Positions 8,565 to 18,074 of a stretch of 64,000 bases of DNA are shown piece after piece; the first letter of the stretch is position 1, and each line of letters starts with the position of its first letter. The notes below the pieces were generated by a model, which ran no database searches, was not told the origin of the DNA, and was given only the letters and a program-made list of their open reading frames with translations. A program made the translations under genes and the position numbers. The stretch is from Prochlorococcus sp. AG-402-C09. GTDB taxonomy: Bacteria; Cyanobacteriota; Cyanobacteriia; PCC-6307; Cyanobiaceae. The stretch is taken from contig QCHN01000004.1 of NCBI GenBank assembly GCA_003279565.1, positions 1-64,000 on the forward strand, in the 5' to 3' direction.

Positions 8565-8811
8565 CTGTAAAAATATAATCTCCACCAGTCTCAAGTTTGT
8601 AATCAGCTTTGACTAAATAGCGTTCTAAGGCATCTTTTATTAGCGCTCTTCCTAGTGGTGGTTCTACAAAAAGTTGTCCCTTGTGAAAAGCCCAAATAAA
8701 ATTCCATTCAAAATTCCCTGCACGGACAATTCCCTCAACTTTCTTTTGATTGAAGCATTGCTTATGAATCTGAAGATATGCAGTAGTTGATGGTTTGTTA
8801 TTCATTGTCAA
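8548..8811 (-). CDS. DUF3146 family protein
   Basis: An 87-residue soluble protein of the cyanobacterial DUF3146 type, with conserved-looking blocks GNFEWNFIWAFHKGQL and PLGRALIKDALERYL. The function is unknown. It starts 3 bases after the pth stop and is therefore likely co-transcribed with pth. It overlaps the RuvC-like gene tail to tail. Confidence 0.75.
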   Translation of the reverse strand: MTMNNKPSTTAYLQIHKQCFNQKKVEGIVRAGNFEWNFIWAFHKGQLFVEPPLGRALIKDALERYLVKADYKLETGGDYIFTVRAKF

Positions 8812-8814
8812 AAC

Positions 8815-9426
8815 CTATGAATTTTCTGGCTTATAAGAATTCAGTCGAGTAGTTATTTTTTCCCAATTATTAGTTGTGATTGAGTCAATACAACTAATAA
8901 TTTCCTGAATGATCAAATTTAATACCGTAAATTCTTCTTTTGAAAAGCGACCTAAAACGTGAGAGACCGTATTAGATTTTCTGTCTTTTTGAAGGTCACT
9001 TGGAGGTCCTATCCCAATCTTTAATCGCTTAAACTCAGCAGTACCTAGATGATTGATAATGCTTTTTAATCCATTATGACCTCCTGAGCTCCCTTTAGAG
9101 CGGACTCTGATTTTCCCAAGAGGTAGATCCATGTCATCGACTAGGACGATTAATTGATGATTTTCAAAATTAAACCAATCCTTAGCTGATCTAACTGATT
9201 TCCCACTTTCATTCATGTATGTATTAGGCATTAAAAGCCTTGTCTTTGTGATACCTGTTCCATATTCACAAGTTCGCCCAAAGAGTTTTTTGCTTTCACG
9301 AAAGTTACAGTTATTTCTTCTTGAAATTTCTTCTAAAACCATAAATCCAACATTATGGCGAGTTTTATTGTACTCAGTTCCTGGATTGCCTAAGCCAACT
9401 AATAATTTCAAGTCATTACCCAACAT
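8815..9426 (-). CDS. pth: Peptidyl-tRNA hydrolase
   Basis: Pth releases tRNA from prematurely ended peptidyl-tRNAs. The 203-residue product has the N-terminal signature VGLGNPGTEYNKTRHNVGF, including the catalytic histidine and the asparagine of the substrate cleft. It also has the second family block VDDMDLPLGKIRVRSKGSSG followed by GGHNGLKSI. Length is normal. It is the first gene of the pth-DUF3146 pair on the minus strand. Confidence 0.95.
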   Translation of the reverse strand: MLGNDLKLLVGLGNPGTEYNKTRHNVGFMVLEEISRRNNCNFRESKKLFGRTCEYGTGITKTRLLMPNTYMNESGKSVRSAKDWFNFENHQLIVLVDDMDLPLGKIRVRSKGSSGGHNGLKSIINHLGTAEFKRLKIGIGPPSDLQKDRKSNTVSHVLGRFSKEEFTVLNLIIQEIISCIDSITTNNWEKITTRLNSYKPENS

Positions 9427-9489
9427 ACCAATTGGACAAAATCGTTATTGATTCTAAAAGTTAGACATATCTATTTATTTTTGGAGAAA

Positions 9490-9705
9490 TTAACTTTCTT
9501 TCTCCACAATGTCTTCATTTGAAGACTCTTCTTCTGTCATGGCATTTTTTATTTCACGTTCAAATTCAGTAGAGGCGCTCTGAAGACCTTTGAGGGTTTT
9601 TCCAATGGTTCGTCCAAGTTCAGGAAGACGTTTTGGACCAAAAATAACAAGTGCTAATCCAGCAATAACTGCTATTTCAGGCAAACCAACCCCAAAAACA
9701 TTCAT
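9490..9705 (-). CDS. tatA: Twin-arginine translocase subunit TatA/E
   Basis: A 71-residue Tat component that forms the pore for folded, twin-arginine-tagged proteins in the thylakoid or plasma membrane. It has one N-terminal membrane helix (about residues 5-21, LPEIAVIAGLALVIFGP), the hinge FGPKRLPELGR and an amphipathic helix (TIGKTLKGLQSASTEFEREI). A short acidic tail follows. It is downstream of psbH on the same strand with a 33-base gap. Confidence 0.9.
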   Translation of the reverse strand: MNVFGVGLPEIAVIAGLALVIFGPKRLPELGRTIGKTLKGLQSASTEFEREIKNAMTEEESSNEDIVEKES

Positions 9706-9738
9706 GAGCGAAACTCAACTACTCAGAATTTAATCAAT

Positions 9739-9936
9739 TCAGCCGTTCCAGTCGACGGAAAAACCTTGTAATAGTAGTGATTGGTTATAAATTTGGAGCA
9801 TAATCACTAGAAAAACTAGTAGTAAAATTCCTATAAAGGCCATTACAGGTACCGCGCCCCATCCTGGCACAACTTTTCCTTGTCCAGAATTGCCAATGGA
9901 TTTAAGCAAAGATCCAAGTGCTGTTTTTTGTCCCAT
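9739..9936 (-). CDS. psbH: Photosystem II protein H
   Basis: PsbH is a small single-span subunit of photosystem II near the CP47 and Q(A)/Q(B) side. The 65-residue product shows [21 protein letters not shown], the membrane helix (about residues 31-48) and [15 protein letters not shown] at the end, all typical of cyanobacterial PsbH. It is followed by tatA. In related genomes I expect psbN next to it on the opposite strand, but none is recognisable here. Confidence 0.95.
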   Translation of the reverse strand: MGQKTALGSLLKSIGNSGQGKVVPGWGAVPVMAFIGILLLVFLVIMLQIYNQSLLLQGFSVDWNG

Positions 9937-10323
9937 GTCGTTTCTCTTAGCTCAGATTTGTATGAGTCAAGATATTGTATGAGAACTTGTCCAAAAGAAG
10001 AAGAGACTGTAGAAACTTGTGATGGAATGACCTAAAAAAATATGATATTTGAGAAATATGCTTTAGAAAAAAGCTGAAAAAAGCTGAAAAAAGCTGAAAA
10101 AGCTGAAAATGAGTATAAAAAAGGAAAGTTAAGGATTTGAGAAATTCGAATGAGAAAAAAATTGACCTTTCTAGCTATATTCCTTGCGCTTATTGGTGTT
10201 TTTGGCTTTTGTGGGAGTTAAAATTTTTCCCCATTTCCAAAAGTCTGTAACACCTTTGGTTTTTTCATTGGAGTTATTGACTTCATAGGATAGGTTTAAT
10301 TTCTAATTAATTGGTTAGGATTC
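9937..10323. other. psbH-psbI intergenic region without recognisable psbN
   Basis: A 387-base AT-rich gap, long for this genome. It contains the psbH upstream region, a short tandem repeat (10063-10109) and a 23-codon frame at 10150-10221 (MRKKLTFLAIF...GFCGS) that does not resemble PsbN. The conserved PsbN C-terminal motif (FGPPS followed by DPF and HED) is not found in any frame. Confidence 0.55.
10063..10109. repeat. Short tandem repeat, unit GCTGAAAAAA
   Basis: About four copies of a 9-10 base unit (GCTGAAAAAA, shortened to GCTGAAAAA in a later copy) run in tandem from about 10073, preceded by a diverged start. The copies are near-identical, which suggests recent slippage. No protein repeat results, because each forward frame soon reaches a stop. 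Confidence 0.8.
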
Positions 10324-10452
10324 ATGCTTGCCCTCAAGATTTCCGTCTATACGGTCGTCTTTTTCTTTGTCGGAATCTTTCTATTTGGTTTCTTGGCAAG
10401 TGATCCAACAAGGACTCCAAATAGAAAAGATTTGGAAAGTCCTCAGGATTAA
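10324..10452 (+). CDS. psbI: Photosystem II protein I
   Basis: A 42-residue protein, [20 protein letters not shown] through to KDLESPQD, matching PsbI almost residue for residue in its membrane span (about 4-26) and the following [12 protein letters not shown]. PsbI binds the photosystem II reaction centre next to D1 and CP43 and helps early assembly. It has its own terminator directly downstream. Confidence 0.95.
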   Translation: MLALKISVYTVVFFFVGIFLFGFLASDPTRTPNRKDLESPQD

Positions 10453-10462
10453 AATGACACGC

Positions 10463-10501
10463 AAATTACTGGACTAAAAAAGCTCCTGTAATTTATTTTT
10501 T
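10463..10501 (+). terminator. Intrinsic terminator of psbI
   Basis: Arms AAATTACTGGA (10463-10473) and TCCTGTAATTT (10484-10494) pair with one T-T mismatch around a 10-base loop, followed by a T-rich tract (ATTTTTTC). It starts 10 bases after the psbI stop. Confidence 0.75.
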
Positions 10502-10531
10502 CAGTATTATCTTTTCGTCGACTTAACTGAT

Positions 10532-12520
10532 TTGACGGCGAAGAGTAAATATTTGTTTCTTGTAAACCTTGGTTTCCTAGGGTTTACAATATTTTCGTCT
10601 TTATTTGAGATTGCTACTGGCAAAGAGAATCTTCTTGCAAATTTAAATATTGAGACCTCTGTAAAATCACCATTAGATAAGTTAAAAGTAGAACAAAACG
10701 AAAATATATTTTTAACTCTCAAGGTTTTTGCTGATAAGCAATATGATTATGATCAAAATATTTATCTAGCTAAGGGTAATGTTAAGGCTACAATAAATGG
10801 TTGGATCTTAAGGTCTGACTTATTAAGTTATGAAAAATCAACTGGTATTTTAGCTGCTGAAGGTAATATTAGATTTAGCAAAGGAGGACAATACTTTAGA
10901 GGTGAAGAATTTCAATTTAATTTATTAAAAAAAGAAGGAATTATTAAAAATGTATATGGGATATTAGATGTTGAAAATGTTTTAGATGATTTAAAGATTG
11001 ATTCTAATATAAATAAAATAGAACCTCAAAATAGTCCTGATATTCATCTAAAAAATACTTATAATGATGGTATAGAATTTGCTTTTGGAAATATTAAATT
11101 ACCAAAAAATAAAATCACTAAATCTGATAAATCAATAGGTTTAATTAATAATTGGAGATTTAAATCTGATTTAATAAATATTAATCAAAATGGCTGGACA
11201 TCTAATAGAATTAATTTTACAAATGATCCATTCGATCCTCATCAAATTGCTTTTGAGGGCATAGATGTCATCGCAGAAGAAGACGATGAAGGTAAATTAC
11301 TTATTACTACTTCCAAAACTAATTTAATTCTCGAGAATAGGACGAGAATCTTTTTTGGTAAAAGAATATTTAGAAATGAGAAGAAAAAGAAAAATAAATT
11401 TGGGTTAATATTAGATGGAAAAGATCGTGATGGATTAGTCTTAGTAAGAAGAAGTAATAAAACAAAGATTAATGATAATGTAGAACTTCAATTTCAGCCT
11501 CAGTTCCTAATTAGTAGAGCTCTTTCAGGTAAAACAAATAGTTACGATCGTGATAAAAGTAAAGATAATAAAGCTGTTAATTTAGCTGATGTCTTTGGTT
11601 TAAATCTAAAAGTAGAAGCAAATTATAAAGATTGGGAATTTTATAGCGTAAATGATCTAAGCACATTAAATACCAAATGGATTTTTAGTGGATTGAGGCA
11701 TTCATCCTCTTTGAAAAAGTATTTTAAAATGCCTATTATAGATAATTCAAGTTTTAATATTTTTACTAGATATAGATCTAGAGCTTGGAATGGAACAATA
11801 GGTGAGACTGAGATTAAATCTGCCTATGGAGGCTTTCTTGAAAAGACGTATCCTTTTGAAGTTGCTGAAGTTAAAAATAACTTAAATATTCGTTTGGGAA
11901 CGGGTAAATACGAGGCGGAACAACTTGAAAACACTGAAATTATTAGTCTTTGGCGCTCTAGCTTTTTTGCTTCTTTAGATAGTGAGTATCAAATATGGAA
12001 GAGTAATAGAAGAAAAATTGATCAAAAGAAATACATGCTTTTATCTCCAGTTCTAATTAATCCTGAATTAATACTAAGAACTAATATTAACTCAGCTTAT
12101 TTTAAATATGAAGATAGTAGCGATCAGAGCTTCCTTAAGCTTAGTTTTGGTCCCGAAATTAGATTAGGGAAATTAGAGAAGAGATTTTTTGATTACACAA
12201 AACTTTCTGTTATGCCAGGCGTGAAAGTCAAATCTGGAAATAGTCCATTTAAATTTGATAATGCAATTGATTTAAAAACAGTCAATATAAGTATGCTTCA
12301 ACAAATATATGGCCCTTTAATGGTTGATATTACTTCTAATTTAAATATTGATAATAATTCCAAAAACTATGGAGAATATTACGATACGAAGTTAGGTCTT
12401 TTATATCAGAAAAGAGCCTATGAATTTGGTATTTACTATCATCCTAACAATGATGCAGGAGGAATATATTTCCGTCTAAATGGATTTGAATTTGGTAATT
12501 CTGTTAACCCAGTATTTTAG
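10532..12520 (+). CDS. DUF3769, LptD/OstA-like outer-membrane protein
   Basis: A 662-residue protein starting with TTG, with an N-terminal hydrophobic segment (about residues 5-24). An OstA-type repeat region follows (IYLAKGNVKATINGWILRSD and TGILAAEGNIRFSKGGQYFR). The long C-terminal part has alternating beta-strand patterns ending in an aromatic residue (NPVF), as expected for a beta-barrel. This is the cyanobacterial DUF3769 type, probably the local counterpart of LptD for lipopolysaccharide export; that role is inferred. Its codon use is markedly AT-rich. The 3' end overlaps leuD tail to tail by 4 bases. Confidence 0.75.
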   Translation: MTAKSKYLFLVNLGFLGFTIFSSLFEIATGKENLLANLNIETSVKSPLDKLKVEQNENIFLTLKVFADKQYDYDQNIYLAKGNVKATINGWILRSDLLSYEKSTGILAAEGNIRFSKGGQYFRGEEFQFNLLKKEGIIKNVYGILDVENVLDDLKIDSNINKIEPQNSPDIHLKNTYNDGIEFAFGNIKLPKNKITKSDKSIGLINNWRFKSDLININQNGWTSNRINFTNDPFDPHQIAFEGIDVIAEEDDEGKLLITTSKTNLILENRTRIFFGKRIFRNEKKKKNKFGLILDGKDRDGLVLVRRSNKTKINDNVELQFQPQFLISRALSGKTNSYDRDKSKDNKAVNLADVFGLNLKVEANYKDWEFYSVNDLSTLNTKWIFSGLRHSSSLKKYFKMPIIDNSSFNIFTRYRSRAWNGTIGETEIKSAYGGFLEKTYPFEVAEVKNNLNIRLGTGKYEAEQLENTEIISLWRSSFFASLDSEYQIWKSNRRKIDQKKYMLLSPVLINPELILRTNINSAYFKYEDSSDQSFLKLSFGPEIRLGKLEKRFFDYTKLSVMPGVKVKSGNSPFKFDNAIDLKTVNISMLQQIYGPLMVDITSNLNIDNNSKNYGEYYDTKLGLLYQKRAYEFGIYYHPNNDAGGIYFRLNGFEFGNSVNPVF

Positions 12521-13137
12521 ATGTCTAATTTGAAATTATTTAGATAAGGCAGATTATTAAATGTTTTATTTATTTTTTCTTCTTCATCTAGTAGTTGAGA
12601 GGTCGCATCCCATTTGCCTGAAAAAAGCATATTGTAGGGGCCTTCATCAAGATGAAGTTTGATAATTTCTTTTTGATTAGAAATGGATAGGTTCTTAAGA
12701 TTAAAATTCCAAATTTGAGTGTTAGTTTTTTCAACTAGATTTTGCAATTTAACTATTTTTTCTTTTGAGGCTGTTAGACAAGGTATCCCAAGAGCAAGGC
12801 AATTCCCAAAGAAAATTTCAGCAAAGCTTTCCCCAATAATTAATCTTATCCCCCATCTCATAAGAGCCTGAGGTGCATGCTCACGACTTGAACCACAGCC
12901 AAAATTGTCATTAACAACGAGGATATTGGCTCCTTTATTATGATCAAGATCAAATGGGTGATTACCCTTTAGTTCTTTCCTATCATCAGCAAAGACTTGT
13001 TCTCCTAAAGCGGAAAAACTTACACATTTGAGAAATCTTGCAGGAATGATTCTGTCGGTATCAATATCGTCGCCTCTAATTGTAAAGCTACGTCCTTGTA
13101 TTGATTTGATTTCACCTTTTGGGAACTCTTGTTTCAT
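12517..13137 (-). CDS. leuD: 3-isopropylmalate dehydratase small subunit
   Basis: LeuD carries the swivelling domain of isopropylmalate isomerase, which converts 2-isopropylmalate to 3-isopropylmalate in leucine synthesis. The 206-residue product contains DDIDTDRIIPARFL, the active-site block GCGSSREHAPQAL and FAEIFFGNCLALGIP. It follows leuC with a 30-base gap on the same strand. Length is normal. Confidence 0.94.
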   Translation of the reverse strand: MKQEFPKGEIKSIQGRSFTIRGDDIDTDRIIPARFLKCVSFSALGEQVFADDRKELKGNHPFDLDHNKGANILVVNDNFGCGSSREHAPQALMRWGIRLIIGESFAEIFFGNCLALGIPCLTASKEKIVKLQNLVEKTNTQIWNFNLKNLSISNQKEIIKLHLDEGPYNMLFSGKWDATSQLLDEEEKINKTFNNLPYLNNFKLDI

Positions 13138-13167
13138 CTTTCAATAAGTTTATTTTTAGTTTTACTC

Positions 13168-14571
13168 TTACAGGAAATTTCTTACATCTGTAACCTTCCC
13201 ATTTATTGCAGCAGCAGCAACCATAGCAGGGCTCATTAATAAGGTTCTCCCATTTGCAGACCCTTGCCTTCCTTTGAAATTTCTATTACTTGAACTAGCA
13301 CTTATTTGTCTCCCCTCAAGTTTGTCTGGGTTCATCGCCAGACACATTGAGCATCCTGGTTCTCGCCATTCAAAACCTGCTTTGAGAAATATTTTATCTA
13401 TTCCTTTTTCTTTAGCCTCCTTAGCTACTTTTTGAGAGCCAGGGACGACAAATGCTCGAATTCCTGTGGCGACTGAATGACCTTTAACAATTTTAGATGC
13501 CTCTTGGAGATCACTTAATCTTCCATTGGTACAGCTTCCTATAAAGCAAACATCAATTGATTTTCCTTCTATGGGTTCATCTGGTTTTAGATTCATGTAT
13601 TTGCATGCGTCTTTTGCGATTTGTTGCTCATTTTGGGGTAGTAACTCAGGGTTTGGAATTGTTTCTTTGATTGAAATACCTTGCCCAGGAGTGATACCCC
13701 AAGTAATGGTGGGTTCTATTGATGATCCATCTAATTGAATCTCATCGTCGAATGTAGCTTTTGAATCACTAGCTAAACTTTTCCACCAAGAAACAGCTTT
13801 ATCCCATTCTGGACCTTTGGGCGCGTGTTCTTTTCCTTTGATATATCTAAAAGTAGTTTCATCTGGGTTGATATAACCGCATCTTGCACCACCTTCTATA
13901 GCCATATTGCATATAGTCATGCGCCCCTCCATTGATAGTTTTTCTATTGCAGGCCCTGCAAATTCATATGCAAATCCAACACCTCCTTTAACTCCAAGAT
14001 GACGAATGATATGAAGAATTAGGTCTTTTGCATAGACTCCCTTTTGTAATGCACCATCCACCCATATTCTTCTTACTTTTAATTTGTTCATTGCCAAACT
14101 TTGACTGGCTAAAACATCTCGCACTTGACTAGTTCCAATACCAAATGCGATTGCTCCAAATGCTCCATGAGTTGAGGTATGTGAATCTCCGCAAGCTACC
14201 GTCATTCCAGGCTGGGTTAAACCTAATTCTGGAGCCATAACATGAACTACACCTTGCGAATCACTTCCAATTCCGTGAAATTTTATCCCATGAGTTTTGC
14301 AGTTATTTTCTAAAGTAGCCAACATTTCCTCAGCAAGAGGATCACTAAAAGGACGTTGCTGATTTGAGGTTGGGACTATATGGTCAACTGTTGCGACAGT
14401 GAGATTGGGAAACTTGACTCCAAGGTTCTTTTCATTAAGAGCTGAAAAAGCTTGAGGACTCGTAACTTCGTGAATTAAATGAAGGCCAATAAAAAGTTGA
14501 GTTGATCCCCCAGGTAGCTGTTTTACCTGATGGAAGTTCCAAACTTTGTCGTAGAGGGTTCCAGAACTCAA
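13168..14571 (-). CDS. leuC: 3-isopropylmalate dehydratase large subunit
   Basis: LeuC is the [4Fe-4S] aconitase-like subunit of isopropylmalate isomerase. The 467-residue product has [20 protein letters not shown] and the three cluster cysteines, in [14 protein letters not shown] and in [11 protein letters not shown]. The C-terminal block [12 protein letters not shown] is typical. It sits between cinA (22 bases upstream) and leuD (30 bases downstream), so glyA, cinA, leuC and leuD may form one leftward transcript. Confidence 0.95.
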   Translation of the reverse strand: MSSGTLYDKVWNFHQVKQLPGGSTQLFIGLHLIHEVTSPQAFSALNEKNLGVKFPNLTVATVDHIVPTSNQQRPFSDPLAEEMLATLENNCKTHGIKFHGIGSDSQGVVHVMAPELGLTQPGMTVACGDSHTSTHGAFGAIAFGIGTSQVRDVLASQSLAMNKLKVRRIWVDGALQKGVYAKDLILHIIRHLGVKGGVGFAYEFAGPAIEKLSMEGRMTICNMAIEGGARCGYINPDETTFRYIKGKEHAPKGPEWDKAVSWWKSLASDSKATFDDEIQLDGSSIEPTITWGITPGQGISIKETIPNPELLPQNEQQIAKDACKYMNLKPDEPIEGKSIDVCFIGSCTNGRLSDLQEASKIVKGHSVATGIRAFVVPGSQKVAKEAKEKGIDKIFLKAGFEWREPGCSMCLAMNPDKLEGRQISASSSNRNFKGRQGSANGRTLLMSPAMVAAAAINGKVTDVRNFL

Positions 14572-14593
14572 CTTTCAAATCCAATAATTAGGA

Positions 14594-15886
14594 TTAATTT
14601 CCCATGATTATAGATAAACGTAATCTATCAAGAGCATTTAAAACGCTTAATTTTTGAATATCTTCTCTTGTCTTATTAGATCCAAATCTTTCTTCCCATG
14701 TAATAAGGGTTTTCGGACCCTTAATACAAAAATTGACTAAACCAACTGGTTTTAATTTGCTGCCCCCAGTGGGCCCTGCAATTCCACTGACAGAGATAGC
14801 CCAGTTAACTTTGAATTTTTTTTGGACGCCTTTCGCCATTGCTTCAACAACTTGCTTTGAGACTGCACCATGGGTATTAATTATTTCCTCAGAGACTTCT
14901 AATATGTTCTGTTTTATTGAATTGTTATATGCGATGACTCCTCCATAAAAAATTTTTGAAGATCCAGGGATTTTTGTAAGTTTAGAACCTATTCCACCTC
15001 CAGTGCATGATTCTGCAACTGCAATTGTTTCTTTTCTACTAAGTAATAATTTAATTACTACTTCTTCAAGAGTTGTATTATCTATACCAAAGCATTTTAA
15101 TCCAGTTATTTTAGTTAATTCGTTTTCTATAGGTTTTATAGATCTATTAGTTTCTTCTAAACTATCTCCTTTGGCTGTGATTCGTACCTTCACCTCCCCC
15201 GTGCTTGCATAAGTTGCGACAGTAGGGTTGTTCGCTTTCAGTAAATGTGGAATTTTATCTGCTAGTAATGATTCACTTATGCCCGCAAAATGTAAAATTT
15301 TACTAGAAATAATTTTTTTTGAAAAATTATTATTAATTAACCAGTTTGAAGCTTCTTTACTCCACATTTCTTTTAATTCACTTGGAACACCAGGAAAAGT
15401 TAGTATTGTAAAATTATCTTTAGGACTCCAAATAATTCCAGGTGCTGTACCTGAGTAATTGTTTATAATTTCAGCCCCTTTTGGGACTAATGATTGCTTC
15501 TTTTGACTTTCAGATAATTTACTACAATTATTTTTTATTTTTTTTTTCAAGTCCATTAAAATATTATTTCTTTGTTCAAGTGGTGTATTAAAAGCATCAG
15601 CAATTATCTGTGTTGTAATATCATCTGGTGTTGGTCCAAGACCACCAGTTGTTATTAGAATTTGAGATCGATTAGATGACTCTAGTATTGCTTCTCTTAA
15701 TCTTGCAGGGTTATCTCCAATAACGGTTTGTCTAAAATGTGGAATACCTAAAATCGCTAATTGCTCTGCTATCCATTGAGAATTAGTGTTAATAATATTT
15801 CCAAGAAGCAGCTCACTTCCAATGCATAATATCTCTGCTCCAAATTTATTCTTTTTGTCTATATTAATTTCTTTAGATGTTTTCAC
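14594..15886 (-). CDS. cinA: CinA-like protein, nicotinamide-nucleotide amidase
   Basis: A 430-residue two-domain CinA. The N-terminal molybdopterin-binding-like domain ([18 protein letters not shown] and [11 protein letters not shown]) acts in the family as an ADP-ribose or NMN-related pyrophosphatase. The C-terminal PncC-type domain ([20 protein letters not shown], then GVIAYNN and [11 protein letters not shown]) is a nicotinamide mononucleotide deamidase in characterised relatives, serving NAD recycling. The start overlaps the glyA end by 14 bases, so the two are translationally linked. Confidence 0.9.
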   Translation of the reverse strand: MKTSKEINIDKKNKFGAEILCIGSELLLGNIINTNSQWIAEQLAILGIPHFRQTVIGDNPARLREAILESSNRSQILITTGGLGPTPDDITTQIIADAFNTPLEQRNNILMDLKKKIKNNCSKLSESQKKQSLVPKGAEIINNYSGTAPGIIWSPKDNFTILTFPGVPSELKEMWSKEASNWLINNNFSKKIISSKILHFAGISESLLADKIPHLLKANNPTVATYASTGEVKVRITAKGDSLEETNRSIKPIENELTKITGLKCFGIDNTTLEEVVIKLLLSRKETIAVAESCTGGGIGSKLTKIPGSSKIFYGGVIAYNNSIKQNILEVSEEIINTHGAVSKQVVEAMAKGVQKKFKVNWAISVSGIAGPTGGSKLKPVGLVNFCIKGPKTLITWEERFGSNKTREDIQKLSVLNALDRLRLSIIMGN

Positions 15887-17129
15887 TATATAAAGGAAAT
15901 TTGTTGCAAAGTTCAGATACTTTTTTGGTTGACTTCTCCTTTATGTCTTCATCGTTAGGGTTAAGCAGTCTATCGGCAATGATATTCCCAACATCCTTAA
16001 AGGCTTCTTCGTCAAAACCTCTAGTCGTAAGGGCTGCTGAACCTAGCCTTAGCCCACTAGTAACGAATGGGGACTCGGGGTCAAAAGGTACAGTATTTTT
16101 GTTCGCAGTTATTTTGATATCGCTTACCAATTGGTCAGCAATTTTACCTGTCATACCAATGCTCCTAAGGTCAAGAAGAACTATATGATTATCAGTTCCT
16201 TTGCTTACAATTGAAATGCCTCTTTTTTGAAGTTGATTAGAAAGAACTTGTGCATTTGAGATTACTCTTTGGCTGTAGAGTTTGAATTCGGATTCAGAAG
16301 CTTCTTTAAATGCCACAGCCTTAGCTGCTATTACATGTTCCAAAGGACCTCCTTGGGTGCCTGGGAATACTGCCTTATCAAGCTTTTTCCCAAGCTCTTC
16401 GTCTTTTGAGAGTATTAGTCCTCCTCTTGGACCTCTTAGAGTTTTGTGAGTGGTTGTCGTAACTACATCACAATATGGAATTGGACTTGGGTGAAGACCA
16501 CTTGCCACTAAGCCAGCTATGTGAGCAATATCAGCTAATAAATAGGCATTTACCTCCTCAGCTATTGATCTAAAAGCCTGGAAGTCAATTTCCCTTGGAT
16601 AAGCAGAGAATCCACAAATTATTAGGTTAGGTTGATTTTCAATAGCTTTTTTTCTTATTGCATCCATATCAAGCATTTCGGTCGTTTTATCAACTTCGTA
16701 GTGGCATGTCTTAAACCACTTGCCACTGACATTTACAGGTGAACCATGAGTGAGATGACCTCCATGAGATAGATCCATTCCCATAATTGTGTCACCAGGT
16801 TTTAGAAGGCTTAAGAAAACTGCAAAGTTAGCTTGAGCCCCACTGTGCGGTTGAACATTTGCCCAGTTAGCACCAAAAAGTTTTTTTGCTCTATCAATTG
16901 CTAGCTGTTCAATTTCATCGACGTACTCACACCCTCCGTAATAACGTTTATTAGGAAGACCTTCAGCATATTTATTTGTTAGAACTGATCCCTGGGCTTC
17001 CATTACTGCCTTGGAGGCGAAATTCTCGCTTGCAATAAGTTCTAAATGACTTTCTTGTCTTGATAATTCATTGTTTATTAATGTCTTAATACTTGGATCA
17101 CATTCCATCAACGAAGATTTAATAGTCAC
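15873..17129 (-). CDS. glyA: Serine hydroxymethyltransferase
   Basis: GlyA interconverts serine and glycine while loading methylenetetrahydrofolate; it needs PLP. The 418-residue product shows [40 protein letters not shown], and [14 protein letters not shown] with the PLP lysine. Length is standard. It is the first gene of the leftward glyA-cinA-leuC-leuD group and lies just downstream (on the minus strand) of the tRNA-Arg gene. Confidence 0.96.
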   Translation of the reverse strand: MTIKSSLMECDPSIKTLINNELSRQESHLELIASENFASKAVMEAQGSVLTNKYAEGLPNKRYYGGCEYVDEIEQLAIDRAKKLFGANWANVQPHSGAQANFAVFLSLLKPGDTIMGMDLSHGGHLTHGSPVNVSGKWFKTCHYEVDKTTEMLDMDAIRKKAIENQPNLIICGFSAYPREIDFQAFRSIAEEVNAYLLADIAHIAGLVASGLHPSPIPYCDVVTTTTHKTLRGPRGGLILSKDEELGKKLDKAVFPGTQGGPLEHVIAAKAVAFKEASESEFKLYSQRVISNAQVLSNQLQKRGISIVSKGTDNHIVLLDLRSIGMTGKIADQLVSDIKITANKNTVPFDPESPFVTSGLRLGSAALTTRGFDEEAFKDVGNIIADRLLNPNDEDIKEKSTKKVSELCNKFPLYSENI

Positions 17130-17488
17130 TTTATTCCTTTATTTATGATTTGATAGTAAGCATATGTTTAGTCCAATGAGGCAAAACTTTCTCTTATTTT
17201 CTGTTTATATAAGGATTTACATATTTTTTAAACGCGCCTGGAGAGATTCGAACTCCCGACCCTCTGATCCGTAGTCAGATGCTCTAATCCGCTGAGCTAC
17301 AGGCGCACAAAAAAACAATATCAGATTGTCTCCCAAAGAATAGAAAAATATGTTTGTATCTATGCCTAAAAATTCATTGAAATTTGATTGTGAAAGCTAA
17401 AAAGTTATTTTCTTATTAATTTTTTTCAAATTGTGATAGCAACCAATCTTTATCTAAGGTCGTTAATAATAGAAAAAACCATCTTTTT
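17130..17488. other. Intergenic region containing tRNA-Arg
   Basis: A 359-base gap between divergent glyA and the DUF3181 gene. It holds the minus-strand tRNA-Arg (17233-17306). The remaining AT-rich flanks must carry the two divergent promoters. I see no additional gene. Confidence 0.6.
17233..17306 (-). tRNA. tRNA-Arg (ACG)
   Basis: A 74-base cloverleaf on the minus strand: acceptor GCGCCTG with CAGGCGC, D-stem GCTC/GAGC, anticodon stem TCTGA/TCAGA with loop CTACGGA (anticodon ACG), T-arm GGGAG-TTCGAAT-CTCTC, discriminator G. CCA is not encoded. It reads CGN arginine codons after A34-to-inosine editing. Confidence 0.95.
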
Positions 17489-17785
17489 ATGTCCACTTCT
17501 ATAGATTCATCTCAAATTAATGAGCTTGCGGTCTCAATAGCTGACAGATTATTTATTCAAGTTGGAAGTTGGAACCTTTATCTTGGAGATGCTGGCCTTG
17601 CAAAGGATTTGGCTATTGAATGTCAGGCTTACTTTGCAAAAGGTGCAAATGTTGCAGCCACAAAAGGCCTTGAAGCGATTCAAGTAAAGCTTGGTGGAGG
17701 AAAGACGAGTTTGCCATTATCAACATTAATTCCACCAAATCAATTTTTTGACCTTGAGGAGATTTTAGAACCCTATTGCGGATAA
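17489..17785 (+). CDS. DUF3181 family protein
   Basis: A 98-residue soluble protein of the cyanobacterial DUF3181 type, with LAVSIADRLFIQVGSWNLYL, GDAGLAKDLAIECQA and a C-terminal PPNQFFDLEEILEPYCG. The function is unknown. The next small gene follows on the same strand 40 bases later, and the two may be co-transcribed. Confidence 0.75.
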   Translation: MSTSIDSSQINELAVSIADRLFIQVGSWNLYLGDAGLAKDLAIECQAYFAKGANVAATKGLEAIQVKLGGGKTSLPLSTLIPPNQFFDLEEILEPYCG

Positions 17786-17825
17786 GATTTGATCAATTGC
17801 TTTCTTATTCTTGCTAATCATTCAG

Positions 17826-18074
17826 GTGACTAATGCCAGAGAGGTTGTAAGGAAGCGAATTGGTCGCTTAGGAGAAAGACTTATAGGGAAAGTTGCAGAT
17901 GCTGATGCACAGGTTGAAAAGGAATTGATGAAAGAGATGGAAATAGCTTTTCAAGAATTTGGTATCGAAGCAAGAATTCTCTCAGTAAGTGGAGTAAAAA
18001 CTGATGAGACAAATCTTTTAGAAATCCCACTTAAAGTTAGATCAGAAAAAGATGTTTTTCTTAAAGACGAATAA
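17826..18074 (+). CDS. Small conserved unknown protein
   Basis: An 82-residue charged alpha/beta protein beginning (from GTG) MTNAREVVRKRIGRLGERLI, with EKELMKEMEIAFQEFGIEAR and ILSVSGVKTDETNLLEIPL. The frame is open to a TTG at 17811, but the GTG gives a more natural N-terminus. I recognise the position, between DUF3181 and murJ in picocyanobacteria, but no named domain. The 3' end overlaps murJ tail to tail by 14 bases. Confidence 0.65.
   Translation: MTNAREVVRKRIGRLGERLIGKVADADAQVEKELMKEMEIAFQEFGIEARILSVSGVKTDETNLLEIPLKVRSEKDVFLKDE

Noticed and set aside
10150-10221. A 23-codon hydrophobic frame as a possible psbN
   Set aside because: It lacks the conserved PsbN C-terminus and is too short. 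At best it is a leader-like peptide.
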